Source: Bordetella parapertussis (GTDB lineage Bacteria > Pseudomonadota > Gammaproteobacteria > Burkholderiales > Burkholderiaceae_C). From it: a stretch of 25,395 bases of DNA. The notes beneath the pieces are model-generated. The model made no database searches. It was not told the DNA's origin and saw nothing but the letters and a program-made list of their open reading frames with translations. Location of the stretch: positions 1 through 25,395 of the forward strand of contig CAMCNE010000027.1 of the NCBI GenBank assembly GCA_945875935.1, read 5' to 3'. A program made the position numbers and the translations under genes. Below, piece after piece: positions 7,389 to 16,169 of the stretch (position 1 is its first letter; each line of letters opens with the position of its first letter).

Positions 7389-8054
7389 TTACAGCTCGAT
7401 CAGTCGCAGCGCGGACTCGAGCTGCTCGGTCGGCAAGCGCTTGAAGCCCGAGCGGGCATAGCGATGCAGCCTGCCAACCGCAAACGAGGTGAGCAGCGAC
7501 GCGCGCACCTGAGCGTCCGTCGAAGCAGTCACTGAGCCGGCCGCATCACCCGCCTGACGCAAACCGATGCGCAACTGCGACTCGATGCGATCGAAGAACT
7601 GCGCCATGCGCGCGGCCAACCGGTCATGCTCGAACACCAGCGCATCGCCGACCATGACTCGCGCCATGCCCGGGTTCTTCTCGGCGAACTGCAGCAGCGC
7701 GCTGACCATGCGGCGGGCCTGCTGCGCGCCCGCGGGCTCGCGCTCGGCGATCTGGTTGGTGATGGTGAAAACGCTGGTTTCGATGAAATCGAGCAGACCT
7801 TCGAACATCTGCGCCTTGCTGGCGAAGTGGCGGTAAAGCGCCGCTTCGCTGACTTGGAGGCGGGCAGCCAGAGCTGCGGTGGTGACCCGCTCGGCGCCCG
7901 GTTGCTCCAGCATGGTGGCCAGCGCTTGCAGGATCTGCACCCGGCGCTCACCTGGCTTGGGGCGCTTGCGGCCTTCGCCGACCGCTGCAGATTCGGGAAC
8001 GGGGACCGCCTCGGCGGCATCGCTGTCAGCTTCGTCGTCGGGGCGCTCGGTCAT
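7389..8054 (-). CDS. slmA: TetR-family nucleoid occlusion factor SlmA
   Basis: A 221-residue TetR-fold DNA-binding protein. SlmA binds sites on the chromosome and blocks FtsZ assembly over the nucleoid. After a disordered acidic N-terminus (1-28) comes RKRPKPGERRVQILQALA, then the helix-turn-helix (about 57-77; AALAARLQVSEAALYRHFASK), a match to SlmA rather than to generic TetR repressors. Ligand-domain helices fill the rest. Context supports this: in Burkholderiales slmA sits downstream of argB and a HAD-family nucleotidase gene, as here. The stop is TAA at 7391-7389. It begins 62 bp after the HAD gene stop, with a small hairpin in the gap. Confidence 0.9.
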   Translation of the reverse strand: MTERPDDEADSDAAEAVPVPESAAVGEGRKRPKPGERRVQILQALATMLEQPGAERVTTAALAARLQVSEAALYRHFASKAQMFEGLLDFIETSVFTITNQIAEREPAGAQQARRMVSALLQFAEKNPGMARVMVGDALVFEHDRLAARMAQFFDRIESQLRIGLRQAGDAAGSVTASTDAQVRASLLTSFAVGRLHRYARSGFKRLPTEQLESALRLIEL

Positions 8055-8091
8055 CTTGTGGGCACCATGGGGTTCGACTCAAAGGTCACCG

Positions 8092-8109
8092 CCGATGGAA
8101 GCCCATCGG
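8092..8109. repeat. Small perfect hairpin between the HAD gene and slmA
   Basis: CCGATGG (8092-8098) and CCATCGG (8103-8109) form a 7-bp perfect stem with a 4-nt loop, 7 bp beyond the HAD-gene stop. No T-tract follows on the minus strand, so it is unlikely to be an efficient intrinsic terminator; an mRNA processing or stability structure is possible. Confidence 0.55.
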
Positions 8110-8116
8110 AGGGCGC

Positions 8117-8800
8117 TCACAGCGACAACAAACGCTGTACCGAATTGATTCTGGCACACACATATGCGGGCTTTTTACTGGGACGAACACCCGCCTGGAC
8201 CGGCCAGTAGCGCTGCATCCACACGGTGTGCATGCCAACGCTGCGGGCAGACTTCTGGTGCTCGAGCGTGTCTTCGACCAAGGTGCAGCGATGCGGCAGC
8301 GCCTTGAGACGCGCTGCCATGTAGCGAAACATGCGTGCGTCTGGCTTGGGTCGATGGTGCCCGAACATGCGCATGTCTTCGATGCAGATCACGCCGTCAA
8401 AGCAGCCGGTCAGCCGCAAGGTGTCGAGCACCCGCAGCGCATAGGAGCGCGGGGCATTGGTCAGGATGTACTTGCGACCCGGCAGCCGGCGCAGCGCGGC
8501 TCGGTCGTGCGCGCTGGTGCGCAGGCGCGACTCCAGACCCGGCAGCCGGTGTGTCGTCTCCAGGAAGTGCGACGCCCGCACGCCATGGTGCTTGATCAGC
8601 CCCAGCATCGTGGCCCCGTAGTGCTGCCAGTAGTGCTGTCGCAGCGCGCCGGCCGCCTCGTGCGTCATGCCGAGGTGGTCGACGATGTACTGCGTCATCG
8701 CCACATTGGTCGGCGCAAACGACGCCGCGCTGGCGTCGTGCAGGGTGTTGTCGAGATCGAACAGCCAGACCCGATCGCGGCCAGCCGCTTTCACTTTCAA
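8117..8800 (-). CDS. HAD-superfamily hydrolase, pyrimidine 5'-nucleotidase-like
   Basis: A 227-residue haloacid dehalogenase-type phosphatase. Motif I is FDLDNTLHD (nucleophile D15, acid/base D17), motif II is ILTNAP (T114, N115), motif III Lys lies in RPKPDARMF (K152), and motif IV is LVEDT (E176, D177). The helical cap between motifs I and II and the RPKPDARMF pattern fit the YjjG/SDT1-like pyrimidine 5'-nucleotidases. The start is most likely TTG (8800-8798), overlapping the argB stop as TTGA; a GTG two codons later is the alternative. Coupled to argB upstream and followed by slmA, the usual Burkholderiales order. Confidence 0.9.
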   Translation of the reverse strand: MKVKAAGRDRVWLFDLDNTLHDASAASFAPTNVAMTQYIVDHLGMTHEAAGALRQHYWQHYGATMLGLIKHHGVRASHFLETTHRLPGLESRLRTSAHDRAALRRLPGRKYILTNAPRSYALRVLDTLRLTGCFDGVICIEDMRMFGHHRPKPDARMFRYMAARLKALPHRCTLVEDTLEHQKSARSVGMHTVWMQRYWPVQAGVRPSKKPAYVCARINSVQRLLSL

Positions 8801-9732
8801 TGCGAGCGGATCATGGTGCCGTAGGCCTGCTCGGTCAGCACCTCGAGCAGCATGGCGTGGGGCACTCGGCCATCGATGATGTGCACGGTGTTGACGCCGT
8901 TCTTGGCCGCATCGAGCGCGCTGGCAATCTTGGGCAACATGCCACCGCTGATGGTGCCGTCGGCGAACAGCTCGTCGATCTCGCGCGCGGTCAGGTTGGT
9001 CAGCAGCTTGCCGTCCTTGTCGAGCACGCCGGGGATGTTGGTCAGCATCATCAGCTTTTCGGCCTTGAGCACCTCGGCGAGCTTGCCGGCCACGACGTCG
9101 GCATTGATGTTGTAGTTCTCGTTGTTGGCGCCAAAGCCCAATGGAGAGATGACAGGAATGAACTGATCGTCCTGCAGCGCCTTGACCACGCTGGGGTCGA
9201 TGGACTCGATCTCTCCGACCTGGCCCACGTCGTACTCCTTGGTGGGATCTTTCAGATCATGCATGCGCAGCTTGCGCGCACGAATCAGCCCGCCATCGCG
9301 GCCCGTCAGACCCACCGCCTTGCCACCGGCCACATTGATCAGCCCGACGATGTCTTGCTGCACCTGGCCCGCGAGCACCCATTCGACGACTTCCATGGTC
9401 TCGTCATCGGTCACCCGCATGCCCTGGATGAAGGTGCCCTTCTTGCCGATCTTGGCCAGCGCGTCCTCGATCTGCGGGCCACCGCCGTGCACCACCACCG
9501 GGTTCATGCCCACCAGCTTGAGCAGCACCACGTCCTCGGCAAAGTCCTGCTGCAGCGCGGGATCGGTCATCGCGTTGCCGCCGTACTTGATGACGATGGT
9601 CTTGCCGTGGAACTTGCGGATGTAGGGCAGTGCCTGCGCCAGGATTTCGGCCTTGTCGCGCGGCGACACATGACTCAAATCGACATTCGATGCCGAGGCA
9701 TCGTTGACTGCGGGGGGCGACTCAGGGTTCAT
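8797..9732 (-). CDS. argB: N-acetylglutamate kinase
   Basis: Second step of arginine synthesis: phosphorylates N-acetyl-L-glutamate. The 311-residue sequence has the phosphate-binding [11 protein letters not shown] (K49), [10 protein letters not shown] (81-90), the NAG-site region around [13 protein letters not shown], and the C-terminal [21 protein letters not shown]. An N-terminal extension with a predicted helix (about 24-41) precedes the core; such a helix is a hallmark of hexameric, arginine-inhibited NAG kinases, so feedback control is likely (inference). The frame is open 27 codons further, but the ATG at 9732 leaves the correct N-terminus. A -10-like TACAAT lies 30 bp upstream. The stop overlaps the HAD gene start. 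Confidence 0.97.
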   Translation of the reverse strand: MNPESPPAVNDASASNVDLSHVSPRDKAEILAQALPYIRKFHGKTIVIKYGGNAMTDPALQQDFAEDVVLLKLVGMNPVVVHGGGPQIEDALAKIGKKGTFIQGMRVTDDETMEVVEWVLAGQVQQDIVGLINVAGGKAVGLTGRDGGLIRARKLRMHDLKDPTKEYDVGQVGEIESIDPSVVKALQDDQFIPVISPLGFGANNENYNINADVVAGKLAEVLKAEKLMMLTNIPGVLDKDGKLLTNLTAREIDELFADGTISGGMLPKIASALDAAKNGVNTVHIIDGRVPHAMLLEVLTEQAYGTMIRSH

Positions 9733-9762
9733 CGGTTCGTCTTTCGTGGCGCTGTGACAAAA

Positions 9763-9768
9763 ATTGTA
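9763..9768 (-). promoter_or_regulatory. Possible -10 element of an argB promoter
   Basis: TACAAT on the minus strand lies in the 77-bp ruvC-argB gap, 30 bp upstream of the argB ATG, giving a leader of about 24 nt. No good -35 hexamer is found 16-18 bp further upstream, so the call rests on the -10 match and the gap size alone. Confidence 0.35.
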
Positions 9769-9809
9769 GGCGGGGGTGCCGTCCGCACGAGAACGTGACG
9801 CGCACTGAC

Positions 9810-10358
9810 TCAATAGGTGCGACCGCCCTTGAACTGCCCATGCGAGCGGCGCACCAGCGTGCCGCCCTTGGCCATGGCGGCAAACGAGGCACCCGCGTGC
9901 GCGTGGCAGATCGCCAAGCCCAGCGCATCGGCCGCATCCTTGCTGGGCAGACCGGGCAGCTGCAGCAGGCGCATCACCATCTCTTGCACCTGCTCCTTGC
10001 GGGCGTGTCCGTGGCCGACGATGGCTTTTTTCATCTGCAAGGCGGTGTATTCCGACACCTCGAGCCCCGCGCTCACGAGCCCGGTGATGGCCGCGCCGCG
10101 CGCCTGACCGAGCAGCAGCGTCGACTGCGGGTTGACGTTCACGAAGACGATCTCGACCGCCGCGCAGTCGGGCTGGTAGCGCGTGGTGATCTCGCGCACG
10201 CCGTCGAAGATGATCTTCAGCCGCGCAGGCAGCTGGCCGATGTCGACCGTGTCGGTCTTGATGGTGCCGCTGGCCACGTAGCCCAGAGACGAGCCCTCGG
10301 ACTCGATGACGCCAAAGCCGGTGGTTCGCAGGCCGGGATCGATGCCCAGGATGCGCAT
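9810..10358 (-). CDS. ruvC: Crossover junction endodeoxyribonuclease RuvC
   Basis: Holliday junction resolvase, 182 residues. The acidic catalytic tetrad is visible: D7 in GIDPG, E69 in AAVEIVFVN, and D141 and D144 in [14 protein letters not shown]. The [10 protein letters not shown] block (81-90) is canonical. A basic C-terminal tail (about 165-182) follows. ruvC lies 22 bp after the purH stop and is probably on its transcript. The RuvAB helicase genes, adjacent in many bacteria, are not in this window, although ruvA-ruvB often lie downstream of ruvC in Burkholderiales; here argB follows instead. Confidence 0.97.
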   Translation of the reverse strand: MRILGIDPGLRTTGFGVIESEGSSLGYVASGTIKTDTVDIGQLPARLKIIFDGVREITTRYQPDCAAVEIVFVNVNPQSTLLLGQARGAAITGLVSAGLEVSEYTALQMKKAIVGHGHARKEQVQEMVMRLLQLPGLPSKDAADALGLAICHAHAGASFAAMAKGGTLVRRSHGQFKGGRTY

Positions 10359-10380
10359 GGGTCGGTGATCAGGCCCCGGC

Positions 10381-11985
10381 TCAGTGCCGGAAATGCCTCA
10401 CCCCGGTGAGCACCATCGCGATGCCGCGCTCGTCGGCCGCGGCGATCACCTCGGCATCACGCACCGAGCCGCCGGGATGAATGACCGAAGTCGCTCCGGC
10501 ATCGCACACCACATCCAGGCCATCACGAAACGGAAAGAACGCATCGCTGGCCACCGCCGAGCCGGCCAGCGTCAGCCCGGCATTGGCCGCCTTGATGCTG
10601 GCGATGCGCGCCGAGTCGATGCGGCTCATCTGCCCTGCCCCGACGCCCAGCGTCATGGCACCACCGCAAAACACGATGGCGTTGCTCTTGACGTACTTGG
10701 CGACCTTCCACGCGAACATCAGATCGGTCCATTGCGCCTCGGTGGGCTGCAAGCGGGTCACCACCTTGAGTTCGCTGCGCAGCACCTCGTGGTCGTCGGC
10801 CCCCTGGATCAAAAGCCCTGAGCCCACGCGCTTGATGTCTTGCAGGTTGCGTCCGCGCGACCAGGCGGTGGCACCGGCGCGGTCCACGCCGTCGAGCGGG
10901 ATGCGCAGCACGCGCGTGGCGGTCTTGGCCGACAGCACGGCCAGCGCCTCGGCGGTGTAAGAAGGGGCGATCAGCACTTCAAGGAACTGGGCAGCCACGC
11001 GTCGGGCGGCCTCGGCATCGACTTCCACGTTGAAGGCGATGATGCCGCCGAAGGCCGAAGTCGGGTCGGTCTTGAACGCCTGCGAGTACGCCTCGGCGGC
11101 ACTGGCTGCCAGTGCCACGCCGCAAGGATTGGCGTGCTTGACGATCACGCACGCCGCTGCCGCATCTTCAGGCCCGAACGACTTGACGCATTCCCAGGCG
11201 GCATCGGCATCGGCGATGTTGTTGTACGACAGCTCCTTGCCCTGCAGCTGAACCGCGGTAACCAGCGAACCGGGAGCCGGGTTCAGGTCGCGGTAGAACG
11301 CGGCGCTTTGGTGGGGGTTCTCGCCGTAGCGCAGGTCTTGCAACTTGACGAATCGACCGTTGCTCTGCGCCGGATATTCGCTGCGCGTGGGCTCGCCTTC
11401 GACGGCCAGCGTCAACGACGACAGGTGATCGCTGATCGCCGCGTCGTAGTTGGAGATGCGGTTGAAAGCCGCAACCGCCAGCGCAAAGCGCGTGCAGCGC
11501 TGGACGGCTCCATGCGATTGCAACTCGGCCAGCACGCCGGCGTACTGCGAGGCGTCGGTCAGCACAGCCACGTGCTCCCAGTTCTTGGCCGCCGAGCGCA
11601 CCATGGCCGGCCCGCCGATGTCGATGTTCTCGATCGCGTCTTCAAGCGTGCAACCGGGCTTGGCCACCGTGGCCTCGAACGGGTACAGGTTGACCACCAG
11701 CAAATCGATGGTGTCGATGCGGTGTTCGACGAGCGCCGCGCGGTGCTCGTGCAGATCGCGCCGCGCAAGCAGGCCGCCGTGGATCTTCGGGTGCAGCGTC
11801 TTCACGCGGCCATCGAGCATCTCGGGGAATCCGGTGTGATCGGCCACCTCGGTGACCGGCAAACCGCTGTCGGCCAGCAGCTTGGCCGTGCCTCCGGTGG
11901 ACAGCAACTGGATGCCCTGGGCAACCAGACCTCGGGCGAGTTCAACGATGCCGGTCTTGTCGGATACGGAGAGGAGCGCGTGCAT
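10381..11985 (-). CDS. purH: Bifunctional AICAR transformylase / IMP cyclohydrolase
   Basis: Final two steps of de novo purine synthesis: formylation of AICAR and cyclisation to IMP. The 534-residue protein has the N-terminal IMP cyclohydrolase domain ([10 protein letters not shown] 4-13; [11 protein letters not shown] 27-37; [17 protein letters not shown] 60-76) and the C-terminal transformylase domain with RYGENPHQ (219-226) and the catalytic Lys-His pair in VKHANPCG (K283, H284). The C-terminal [16 protein letters not shown] is intact. The frame is open 31 codons upstream into the fis 3' end; the ATG at 11985 restores the family N-terminus. No clear Shine-Dalgarno sequence; the start is preceded by six C residues. 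A terminator-like hairpin lies in the fis-purH gap. Confidence 0.98.
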   Translation of the reverse strand: MHALLSVSDKTGIVELARGLVAQGIQLLSTGGTAKLLADSGLPVTEVADHTGFPEMLDGRVKTLHPKIHGGLLARRDLHEHRAALVEHRIDTIDLLVVNLYPFEATVAKPGCTLEDAIENIDIGGPAMVRSAAKNWEHVAVLTDASQYAGVLAELQSHGAVQRCTRFALAVAAFNRISNYDAAISDHLSSLTLAVEGEPTRSEYPAQSNGRFVKLQDLRYGENPHQSAAFYRDLNPAPGSLVTAVQLQGKELSYNNIADADAAWECVKSFGPEDAAAACVIVKHANPCGVALAASAAEAYSQAFKTDPTSAFGGIIAFNVEVDAEAARRVAAQFLEVLIAPSYTAEALAVLSAKTATRVLRIPLDGVDRAGATAWSRGRNLQDIKRVGSGLLIQGADDHEVLRSELKVVTRLQPTEAQWTDLMFAWKVAKYVKSNAIVFCGGAMTLGVGAGQMSRIDSARIASIKAANAGLTLAGSAVASDAFFPFRDGLDVVCDAGATSVIHPGGSVRDAEVIAAADERGIAMVLTGVRHFRH

Positions 11986-12018
11986 GGGGGGTCCCGTCAA
12001 TAGGTCTTTTGGGCTGAG

Positions 12019-12051
12019 AAAAAATGACCCGCAGCGGTCGGCGTCCGCGGG
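12019..12051 (-). terminator. Intrinsic terminator or attenuator between fis and purH
   Basis: On the minus strand CCCGC (12051-12047) pairs with GCGGG (12032-12028), extended inward by G-U and G-C pairs to a 7-bp stem. Three bases later comes a run of six T (12024-12019). It starts 7 bp after the fis stop and ends 33 bp before purH. It would end the dusB-fis transcript or attenuate read-through into purH. Confidence 0.5.
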
Positions 12052-12058
12052 GTTCTGA

Positions 12059-12295
12059 CTACAGAAGTTTGTGTTCAACGAGCTTGCGGCGCAGCGTGTT
12101 GCGGTTGATGCCCAGCCATTCGGCGGCCCGGCTCTGGTTATCGCTGGCGCGCTTCATGACGACATCAAGCAGCGGGCGCTCGACCACCTTCATCATCATG
12201 TCGTACATCGCCTCGGGCTCGACGCCGTCGAGGTCCTTGAAATACGCTTCCAGGCCTTCGCGGATGCAGTCTTCTATCTGTCGCTTGTTGCTCAT
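12059..12295 (-). CDS. fis: DNA-binding protein Fis
   Basis: Small nucleoid-associated factor, 78 residues. Residues 53-75 form the helix-turn-helix typical of Fis and the NtrC C-terminus ([20 protein letters not shown]). The N-terminal helices (about 5-50, including a Met-rich stretch at 30-35) match the dimerisation region, while the flexible arm is shorter than in E. coli Fis (98 residues), as is common in betaproteobacteria. The frame is open 32 codons further into dusB; the ATG at 12295 is chosen because it overlaps the dusB stop by 4 bp (ATGA). This dusB-fis pairing is conserved across proteobacteria. Confidence 0.95.
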   Translation of the reverse strand: MSNKRQIEDCIREGLEAYFKDLDGVEPEAMYDMMMKVVERPLLDVVMKRASDNQSRAAEWLGINRNTLRRKLVEHKLL

Positions 12296-13377
12296 GCTGT
12301 CAGTCGAATTGAAGCGTGATTGGCGGCGTCGAGAGTCTTGCCGCGAGGGGTTGATCGAGGTGCCGTATCGCGCGGCTCGAGCGCCGGCCACAGGGGTTGG
12401 CTGTCCGCCAGGCCGTCGAGAAATTCGCTCACCGCTTGCATCTGCTCTTCGCAGGATTCAAGACGGTTCATGACGTTGCGAAACGCCTCGCCGCCTGGCA
12501 GGGGCTTGACCGCCCAGCCGATGTGCTTGCGCGCGGTGCGCATGCCGGCGAGCTCACCGTACAGGCTGTAGTGATCGAGCAGATGCTCGAGCAGCCACTG
12601 CTTGACCTGCGCCACCGACGCGGCCGGCAGGTGCTCGCCGGTGGCCAGAAAGTGCGCGATCTCACGAAAGATCCACGGCCGGCCCTGCGCCGCGCGGCCG
12701 ATCATCAGCGCGTCGACACCGGTGTAGCGCAGCACCTCAAGCGCCTTCTCGCAGCTGTCGATGTCGCCATTGGCCACCACCGGAATGCGCAAGACCGACT
12801 TCACCGCTGCAATGGTGTCGTATTCAGCGTGGCCGGTGTAGGCCTGCTCGCGGGTGCGGCCGTGCACCGTGAGCATCGCAATGCCGGCGCTTTCCGCAGC
12901 GCGCGCGAGCTGCAATGCATTGCGCTCGGCGTGGCACCAGCCGGTGCGCATCTTCAGGGTGACCGGCACGCGGTGCGGAGCGCACGCGGCCACCACCGCG
13001 CTGATGATGGACAGCGCCAGCAGCTCGTTTTGCATCAGCGCCGAGCCGGCCCACACGTTGCACACCTTCTTGGCCGGGCAGCCCATGTTGATGTCGATGA
13101 TCTGCGCGCCGCGGTCGATGTTGTAGGCGGCGGCCTCGGCCATCATGGCTGGATCGGTGCCTGCGATCTGCACCGCGATGGGCTCGACCTCGCCGTCGTG
13201 ATTGGCGCGGCGACTGGTCTTCAGGCTGGTCCACAACTCGCGGCGCGAGGTGACCATTTCACTGACCGCATAACCCGCCCCCAGACGCTTGCACCACTGC
13301 CGAAACGGCCGGTCGGTGACCCCTGCCATCGGCGCGACAAACAGGTTGTTTGTCAGCGGAATGTGGCCGATGTGCAT
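12292..13377 (-). CDS. dusB: tRNA-dihydrouridine synthase B
   Basis: FMN-dependent enzyme that reduces uridine to dihydrouridine in the tRNA D-loop (position 17 for E. coli DusB). The 361-residue TIM-barrel sequence has FVAPMAGVTDRPFR (13-26), the catalytic cysteine in DINMGCPAKKV (C100), KMRTGW, VHGRTREQ, VANGDI and the FMN-phosphate site IGRAAQGRPWIF. A polar C-terminal tail of some 40 residues extends past the helical domain and overlaps the fis start. The ATG at 13377 gives the correct N-terminus (MHIGHIPLTNNLFVAPMAGV) but has no visible Shine-Dalgarno sequence. First gene of the minus-strand block, facing away from the plus-strand genes across a 95-bp gap. Confidence 0.97.
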   Translation of the reverse strand: MHIGHIPLTNNLFVAPMAGVTDRPFRQWCKRLGAGYAVSEMVTSRRELWTSLKTSRRANHDGEVEPIAVQIAGTDPAMMAEAAAYNIDRGAQIIDINMGCPAKKVCNVWAGSALMQNELLALSIISAVVAACAPHRVPVTLKMRTGWCHAERNALQLARAAESAGIAMLTVHGRTREQAYTGHAEYDTIAAVKSVLRIPVVANGDIDSCEKALEVLRYTGVDALMIGRAAQGRPWIFREIAHFLATGEHLPAASVAQVKQWLLEHLLDHYSLYGELAGMRTARKHIGWAVKPLPGGEAFRNVMNRLESCEEQMQAVSEFLDGLADSQPLWPALEPRDTAPRSTPRGKTLDAANHASIRLTA

Positions 13378-13413
13378 GGATGGAGGGGCCGCGTCTGCTT
13401 AAAAAGGAGGCAG

Positions 13414-13419
13414 AGTATA
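13414..13419 (-). promoter_or_regulatory. Possible -10 element of the dusB-fis promoter
   Basis: TATACT on the minus strand, 36 bp before the dusB ATG, is a close match to the sigma-70 -10 consensus and lies in the only divergent gap of the large gene blocks. The region 16-18 bp upstream (CCATTG / CCCATT) is a poor -35, so this is tentative; a start near 13407 would leave a leader of about 30 nt. Confidence 0.35.
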
Positions 13420-13472
13420 GCGTCGGGTTTCACGCCAATGGGGGGTCTGAATGCATCCCGATAATCCCTGAC

Positions 13473-14015
13473 ATGGAAGCTTGGATGCAGTCCTTGCTGG
13501 CGTGGTTGATGAGCACGCTGGCCTTGCCGGAAATCGGGCTGAGCACCTTGTTCGTGGTCTCGTTCATCTCGGCCACGCTGCTGCCCATGGGATCCGAGCC
13601 GGCGGTGTTTGGCCTGGTCAAGCTGAACCCAGATCTCTTCTGGCCGGCCATCGCCGTGGCCACCGTGGGCAACACGCTGGGCGGCATGGTCAGCTGGTGG
13701 ATGGGGCTGGGCGCGGGCGAGGCCTGGCACCGGTTGCAGGCCAAGCGCGGGGCGCATGCCGGTGGTGCGCCAGCCGCGCCCCCAAACCCCGCGTCGTCGC
13801 ACCGCAAGGCCGCTCTCTGGCTGGAGCGCTACGGCCCGAAAGCCTGTCTGCTCGCGTGGCTGCCTGTCGTGGGCGATCCGCTGTGTTCGGTGGCGGGATG
13901 GCTCAAGCTGCCCTTCTGGCCCTGCGTGGTCTACATGGCGATCGGCAAGTTCGCCCGCTATGTGACGATGACCGCCGCGCTGCTGTGGTTCTTCCCGGGA
14001 CTCGCTTCGCCCTGA
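13473..14015 (+). CDS. YqaA-family (DedA/VTT-like) inner-membrane protein
   Basis: A 180-residue polytopic membrane protein. Hydrophobic segments at about 20-46, 58-77, 123-140 and 146-176 surround a hydrophilic linker (about 85-112). FISATLLPMGSEPAVFGLV and VVGDPLCSVAGWLKLPFW match the YqaA family, small relatives of the DedA/VTT membrane proteins; the transported or flipped substrate is unknown. The ATG at 13473 was chosen because the frame further upstream runs into the dusB promoter region; ATG at 13485 is a possible alternative. No Shine-Dalgarno sequence is evident. First gene of the plus-strand block. Confidence 0.85.
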   Translation: MEAWMQSLLAWLMSTLALPEIGLSTLFVVSFISATLLPMGSEPAVFGLVKLNPDLFWPAIAVATVGNTLGGMVSWWMGLGAGEAWHRLQAKRGAHAGGAPAAPPNPASSHRKAALWLERYGPKACLLAWLPVVGDPLCSVAGWLKLPFWPCVVYMAIGKFARYVTMTAALLWFFPGLASP

Positions 14016-14070
14016 GCCACAAGCCCCCGCCGGCTGGCCGCGACATGACCATGGACGACAATTCCACCGC

Positions 14071-16134
14071 ATGTACGCCCTCTATGAAGAAGCAGGAAAG
14101 TTCCAAGCCGGGCGAGTGATGTCCGAGGCCGACAGTTCGATGCAAGTCGAGCTCGACTCGGGCAAGCGCGTGAAGGTCAAGTCGGCCAATGTCATGCTCA
14201 AGTTCGACAAGCCGCTGCCCGTTGAGCTGCTCACACAGGCGCAGGCCCGGGCCCATGAAATCGACCTTGATCTGGCCTGGGAATTCGCGCCCGAGGGTGA
14301 ATTCGGCTTTGCCGATTTGGCGCGCGACTACTTCGACGCCAAGGCCGGCGTCGTCGAGCAAAGCGCCGCGCTGTTTCGCCTGTTCGATGCGCCGCACTAC
14401 TTTCGCCGGCTCGGCAAGGGCAACTTCAAGAAAGCACCTGAAGAAACCGTCAAGGCCGCGCTGCAGGGCATCGAGCGCAAGAAGCAGCAAGTCGCACAGA
14501 TCGAGGCCTGGGCGCTCGAACTGGCTGCTGGCGTGTGTCCGGCCCCGGTGCGAGAGCAGCTCTACAAGATCCTCTTCAAGCCCGACAAGAACGGCCCCGA
14601 GTACAAGGCCGTGGTCGAAGCCGCACGGCGGTCGCAGAAAGCACCGCTCGACTTGCTGACCAGTGCCGGCGCCATCGACTCACCGTACCAGTTTCACTGG
14701 AAGCGTTTCCTGTTTGAGCACTTCCCCAAGGGCACTGGCTTCCCGCCGCTCGAAGCACCCGCCATCAAGGAGTCGCTGGATCTGGCCACCGTGCGGGCGT
14801 TCTCGATCGATGACTCGCAGACCACCGAGATCGACGACGCGTTGTCGGTTCAGGGTCTGGGCAGCGGCACCGTGGTGTTTGGCGTGCACATCGCTGCACC
14901 GGCGCTGGCCATCTCGCCCGACAGTGCGGTCGACAAGCTGGCGCGCGACCGTTTTTCCACCGTCTACATGCCGGGCCACAAGCTGACCATGCTGCCTGAC
15001 GACGTGGTGCAGGTCTACACGCTGATGGCCGGGCGCGAGTGCCCGGCTGTGTCGCTGTACGTGACGATGGACGAAGCCACACTCGAAGTCACCGGCCACG
15101 AAACCCGCCTCGACCGCGTGCCGATCGCCGCCAACTTGCGGCACGACCAACTCGACGGCGTGATCACCGAAGCCACGCTGACCGGCGAGCAGCCGGCCGA
15201 TTACGACTTCGCCCCCGAACTGGCCTTTGCCTACCGGCTCGCGCGCCACCTCAAGTCCGGCCGCGAGGTGTTGCGCGGCAAGCCTGAAAACTTCAACCGG
15301 CCCGACTACAACTTTCGCCTCGAAGCCGTCGAAGGCGGGGAGCCTGCCGATGCGCCATGCGGCGACGAGCGCGTGCTCATCAGCACACGCACCCGCGGCT
15401 CGTCGCTCGACCTCATCGTGGCCGAGGCCATGATCCTGGCCAACAGCACCTGGGGTGGCTGGATCGCGACCCACGGCGTGCCCGGCATCTATCGCAGCCA
15501 GGCCAGCATGGCGCCCGGCGTCAAGGTGCGCATGGGCACGCGGCCGGCGCCGCACGCCGGCATGGGCGTCGCGCAATACACCTGGGCCACCTCGCCGCTG
15601 CGGCGCTACGTCGATCTGGTCAACCAGTGGCAGATCATTGCCTGTGTGCGGCATGGCCGCACCGCTGCGCTGGCCGCGCCGTTCAAGCCCAAGGACACCG
15701 CGATGTTCGCGATCATCTCGGGCTTCGAGGCCGCCTACAGCGCCTACAACGCGTTTCAGTCGGCGATCGAGCGCTACTGGACGCTCAAGCACCTGGCGCA
15801 AGAAGGCATCGCCGAGCTCGACGCCGCGGTGATGAAAGACGGCCTGGTGCGCGCCGACACGCTGCCGCTGGTGTTTCGCGCGATCGGTGCCGAGGCCTTG
15901 CCGCGCGGTGCGCGGGTGCGGGTGCGCCTGACGGGCACCGACTTGCTCACGCTCGACCTGCACGCCAGCGTGCTGTCGCGCATCGACGATCCCGCCACCG
16001 AAGCCGATGACGCGGTCGAACCCGATGAAAACGCCGACGAGGGCGCCGACAGCGCCGGCCCGCTGACGTTGGCCATCGACTTGCAAGACGCCCCGGCCGA
16101 AGGCGTTGCAGATGCCGCAGAGCCCGCCGCCTGA
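14071..16134 (+). CDS. RNB-domain (RNase II/R family) exoribonuclease
   Basis: A 687-residue 3'-5' exoribonuclease. N-terminal part (1-235): an RNA-binding module beginning MYALYEEAGKFQAG and a helical region. RNB catalytic domain (about 236-580): AFSIDDSQTTEIDDALSV holds the magnesium-binding aspartates (D247, D248, D255, D256); then GVHIAAPA, RTRGSSLDLIVAEAMILAN and TSPLRRYVDLVNQ. The C-terminal part is a small S1-like segment plus an acidic Ala/Asp-rich tail of about 50 residues. The sequence looks closer to the divergent RNase II-like group than to E. coli Rnb or Rnr, so no symbol is assigned. The ATG at 14071, 55 bp after the YqaA gene, gives the family N-terminus. Confidence 0.93.
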   Translation: MYALYEEAGKFQAGRVMSEADSSMQVELDSGKRVKVKSANVMLKFDKPLPVELLTQAQARAHEIDLDLAWEFAPEGEFGFADLARDYFDAKAGVVEQSAALFRLFDAPHYFRRLGKGNFKKAPEETVKAALQGIERKKQQVAQIEAWALELAAGVCPAPVREQLYKILFKPDKNGPEYKAVVEAARRSQKAPLDLLTSAGAIDSPYQFHWKRFLFEHFPKGTGFPPLEAPAIKESLDLATVRAFSIDDSQTTEIDDALSVQGLGSGTVVFGVHIAAPALAISPDSAVDKLARDRFSTVYMPGHKLTMLPDDVVQVYTLMAGRECPAVSLYVTMDEATLEVTGHETRLDRVPIAANLRHDQLDGVITEATLTGEQPADYDFAPELAFAYRLARHLKSGREVLRGKPENFNRPDYNFRLEAVEGGEPADAPCGDERVLISTRTRGSSLDLIVAEAMILANSTWGGWIATHGVPGIYRSQASMAPGVKVRMGTRPAPHAGMGVAQYTWATSPLRRYVDLVNQWQIIACVRHGRTAALAAPFKPKDTAMFAIISGFEAAYSAYNAFQSAIERYWTLKHLAQEGIAELDAAVMKDGLVRADTLPLVFRAIGAEALPRGARVRVRLTGTDLLTLDLHASVLSRIDDPATEADDAVEPDENADEGADSAGPLTLAIDLQDAPAEGVADAAEPAA

Positions 16135-16169
16135 GCGCGCGGCCTAGCCAGCCCGCACGAGCTGAAAGC

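Noticed and set aside
8800..9798. Plus-strand open frame of 332 codons opposite argB
   Set aside because: Antisense shadow; His/Val/Leu-rich with no domain, while argB is unmistakable.
10840..12003. Plus-strand open frame of 387 codons opposite purH
   Set aside because: Antisense shadow of purH with low-complexity Arg/His/Gly composition and no motif.
12397..13464. Plus-strand open frame of 355 codons opposite dusB
   Set aside because: Antisense shadow; dusB on the other strand has all family motifs.
13401..13464. Shine-Dalgarno-like AAAAAGGAGG with a possible 8-codon leader ORF (13438-13464) before the YqaA-like gene
   Set aside because: The ATG lies about 28 nt from the AGGAGG, too far for initiation, and no start codon stands at normal spacing; probably chance.
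14680..16086. Minus-strand open frame of 468 codons opposite the RNB exonuclease gene
   Set aside because: It is a GC-rich antisense shadow: His/Arg/Gly/Val-rich composition, no recognisable domain, fully overlapped by a gene with clear catalytic motifs.
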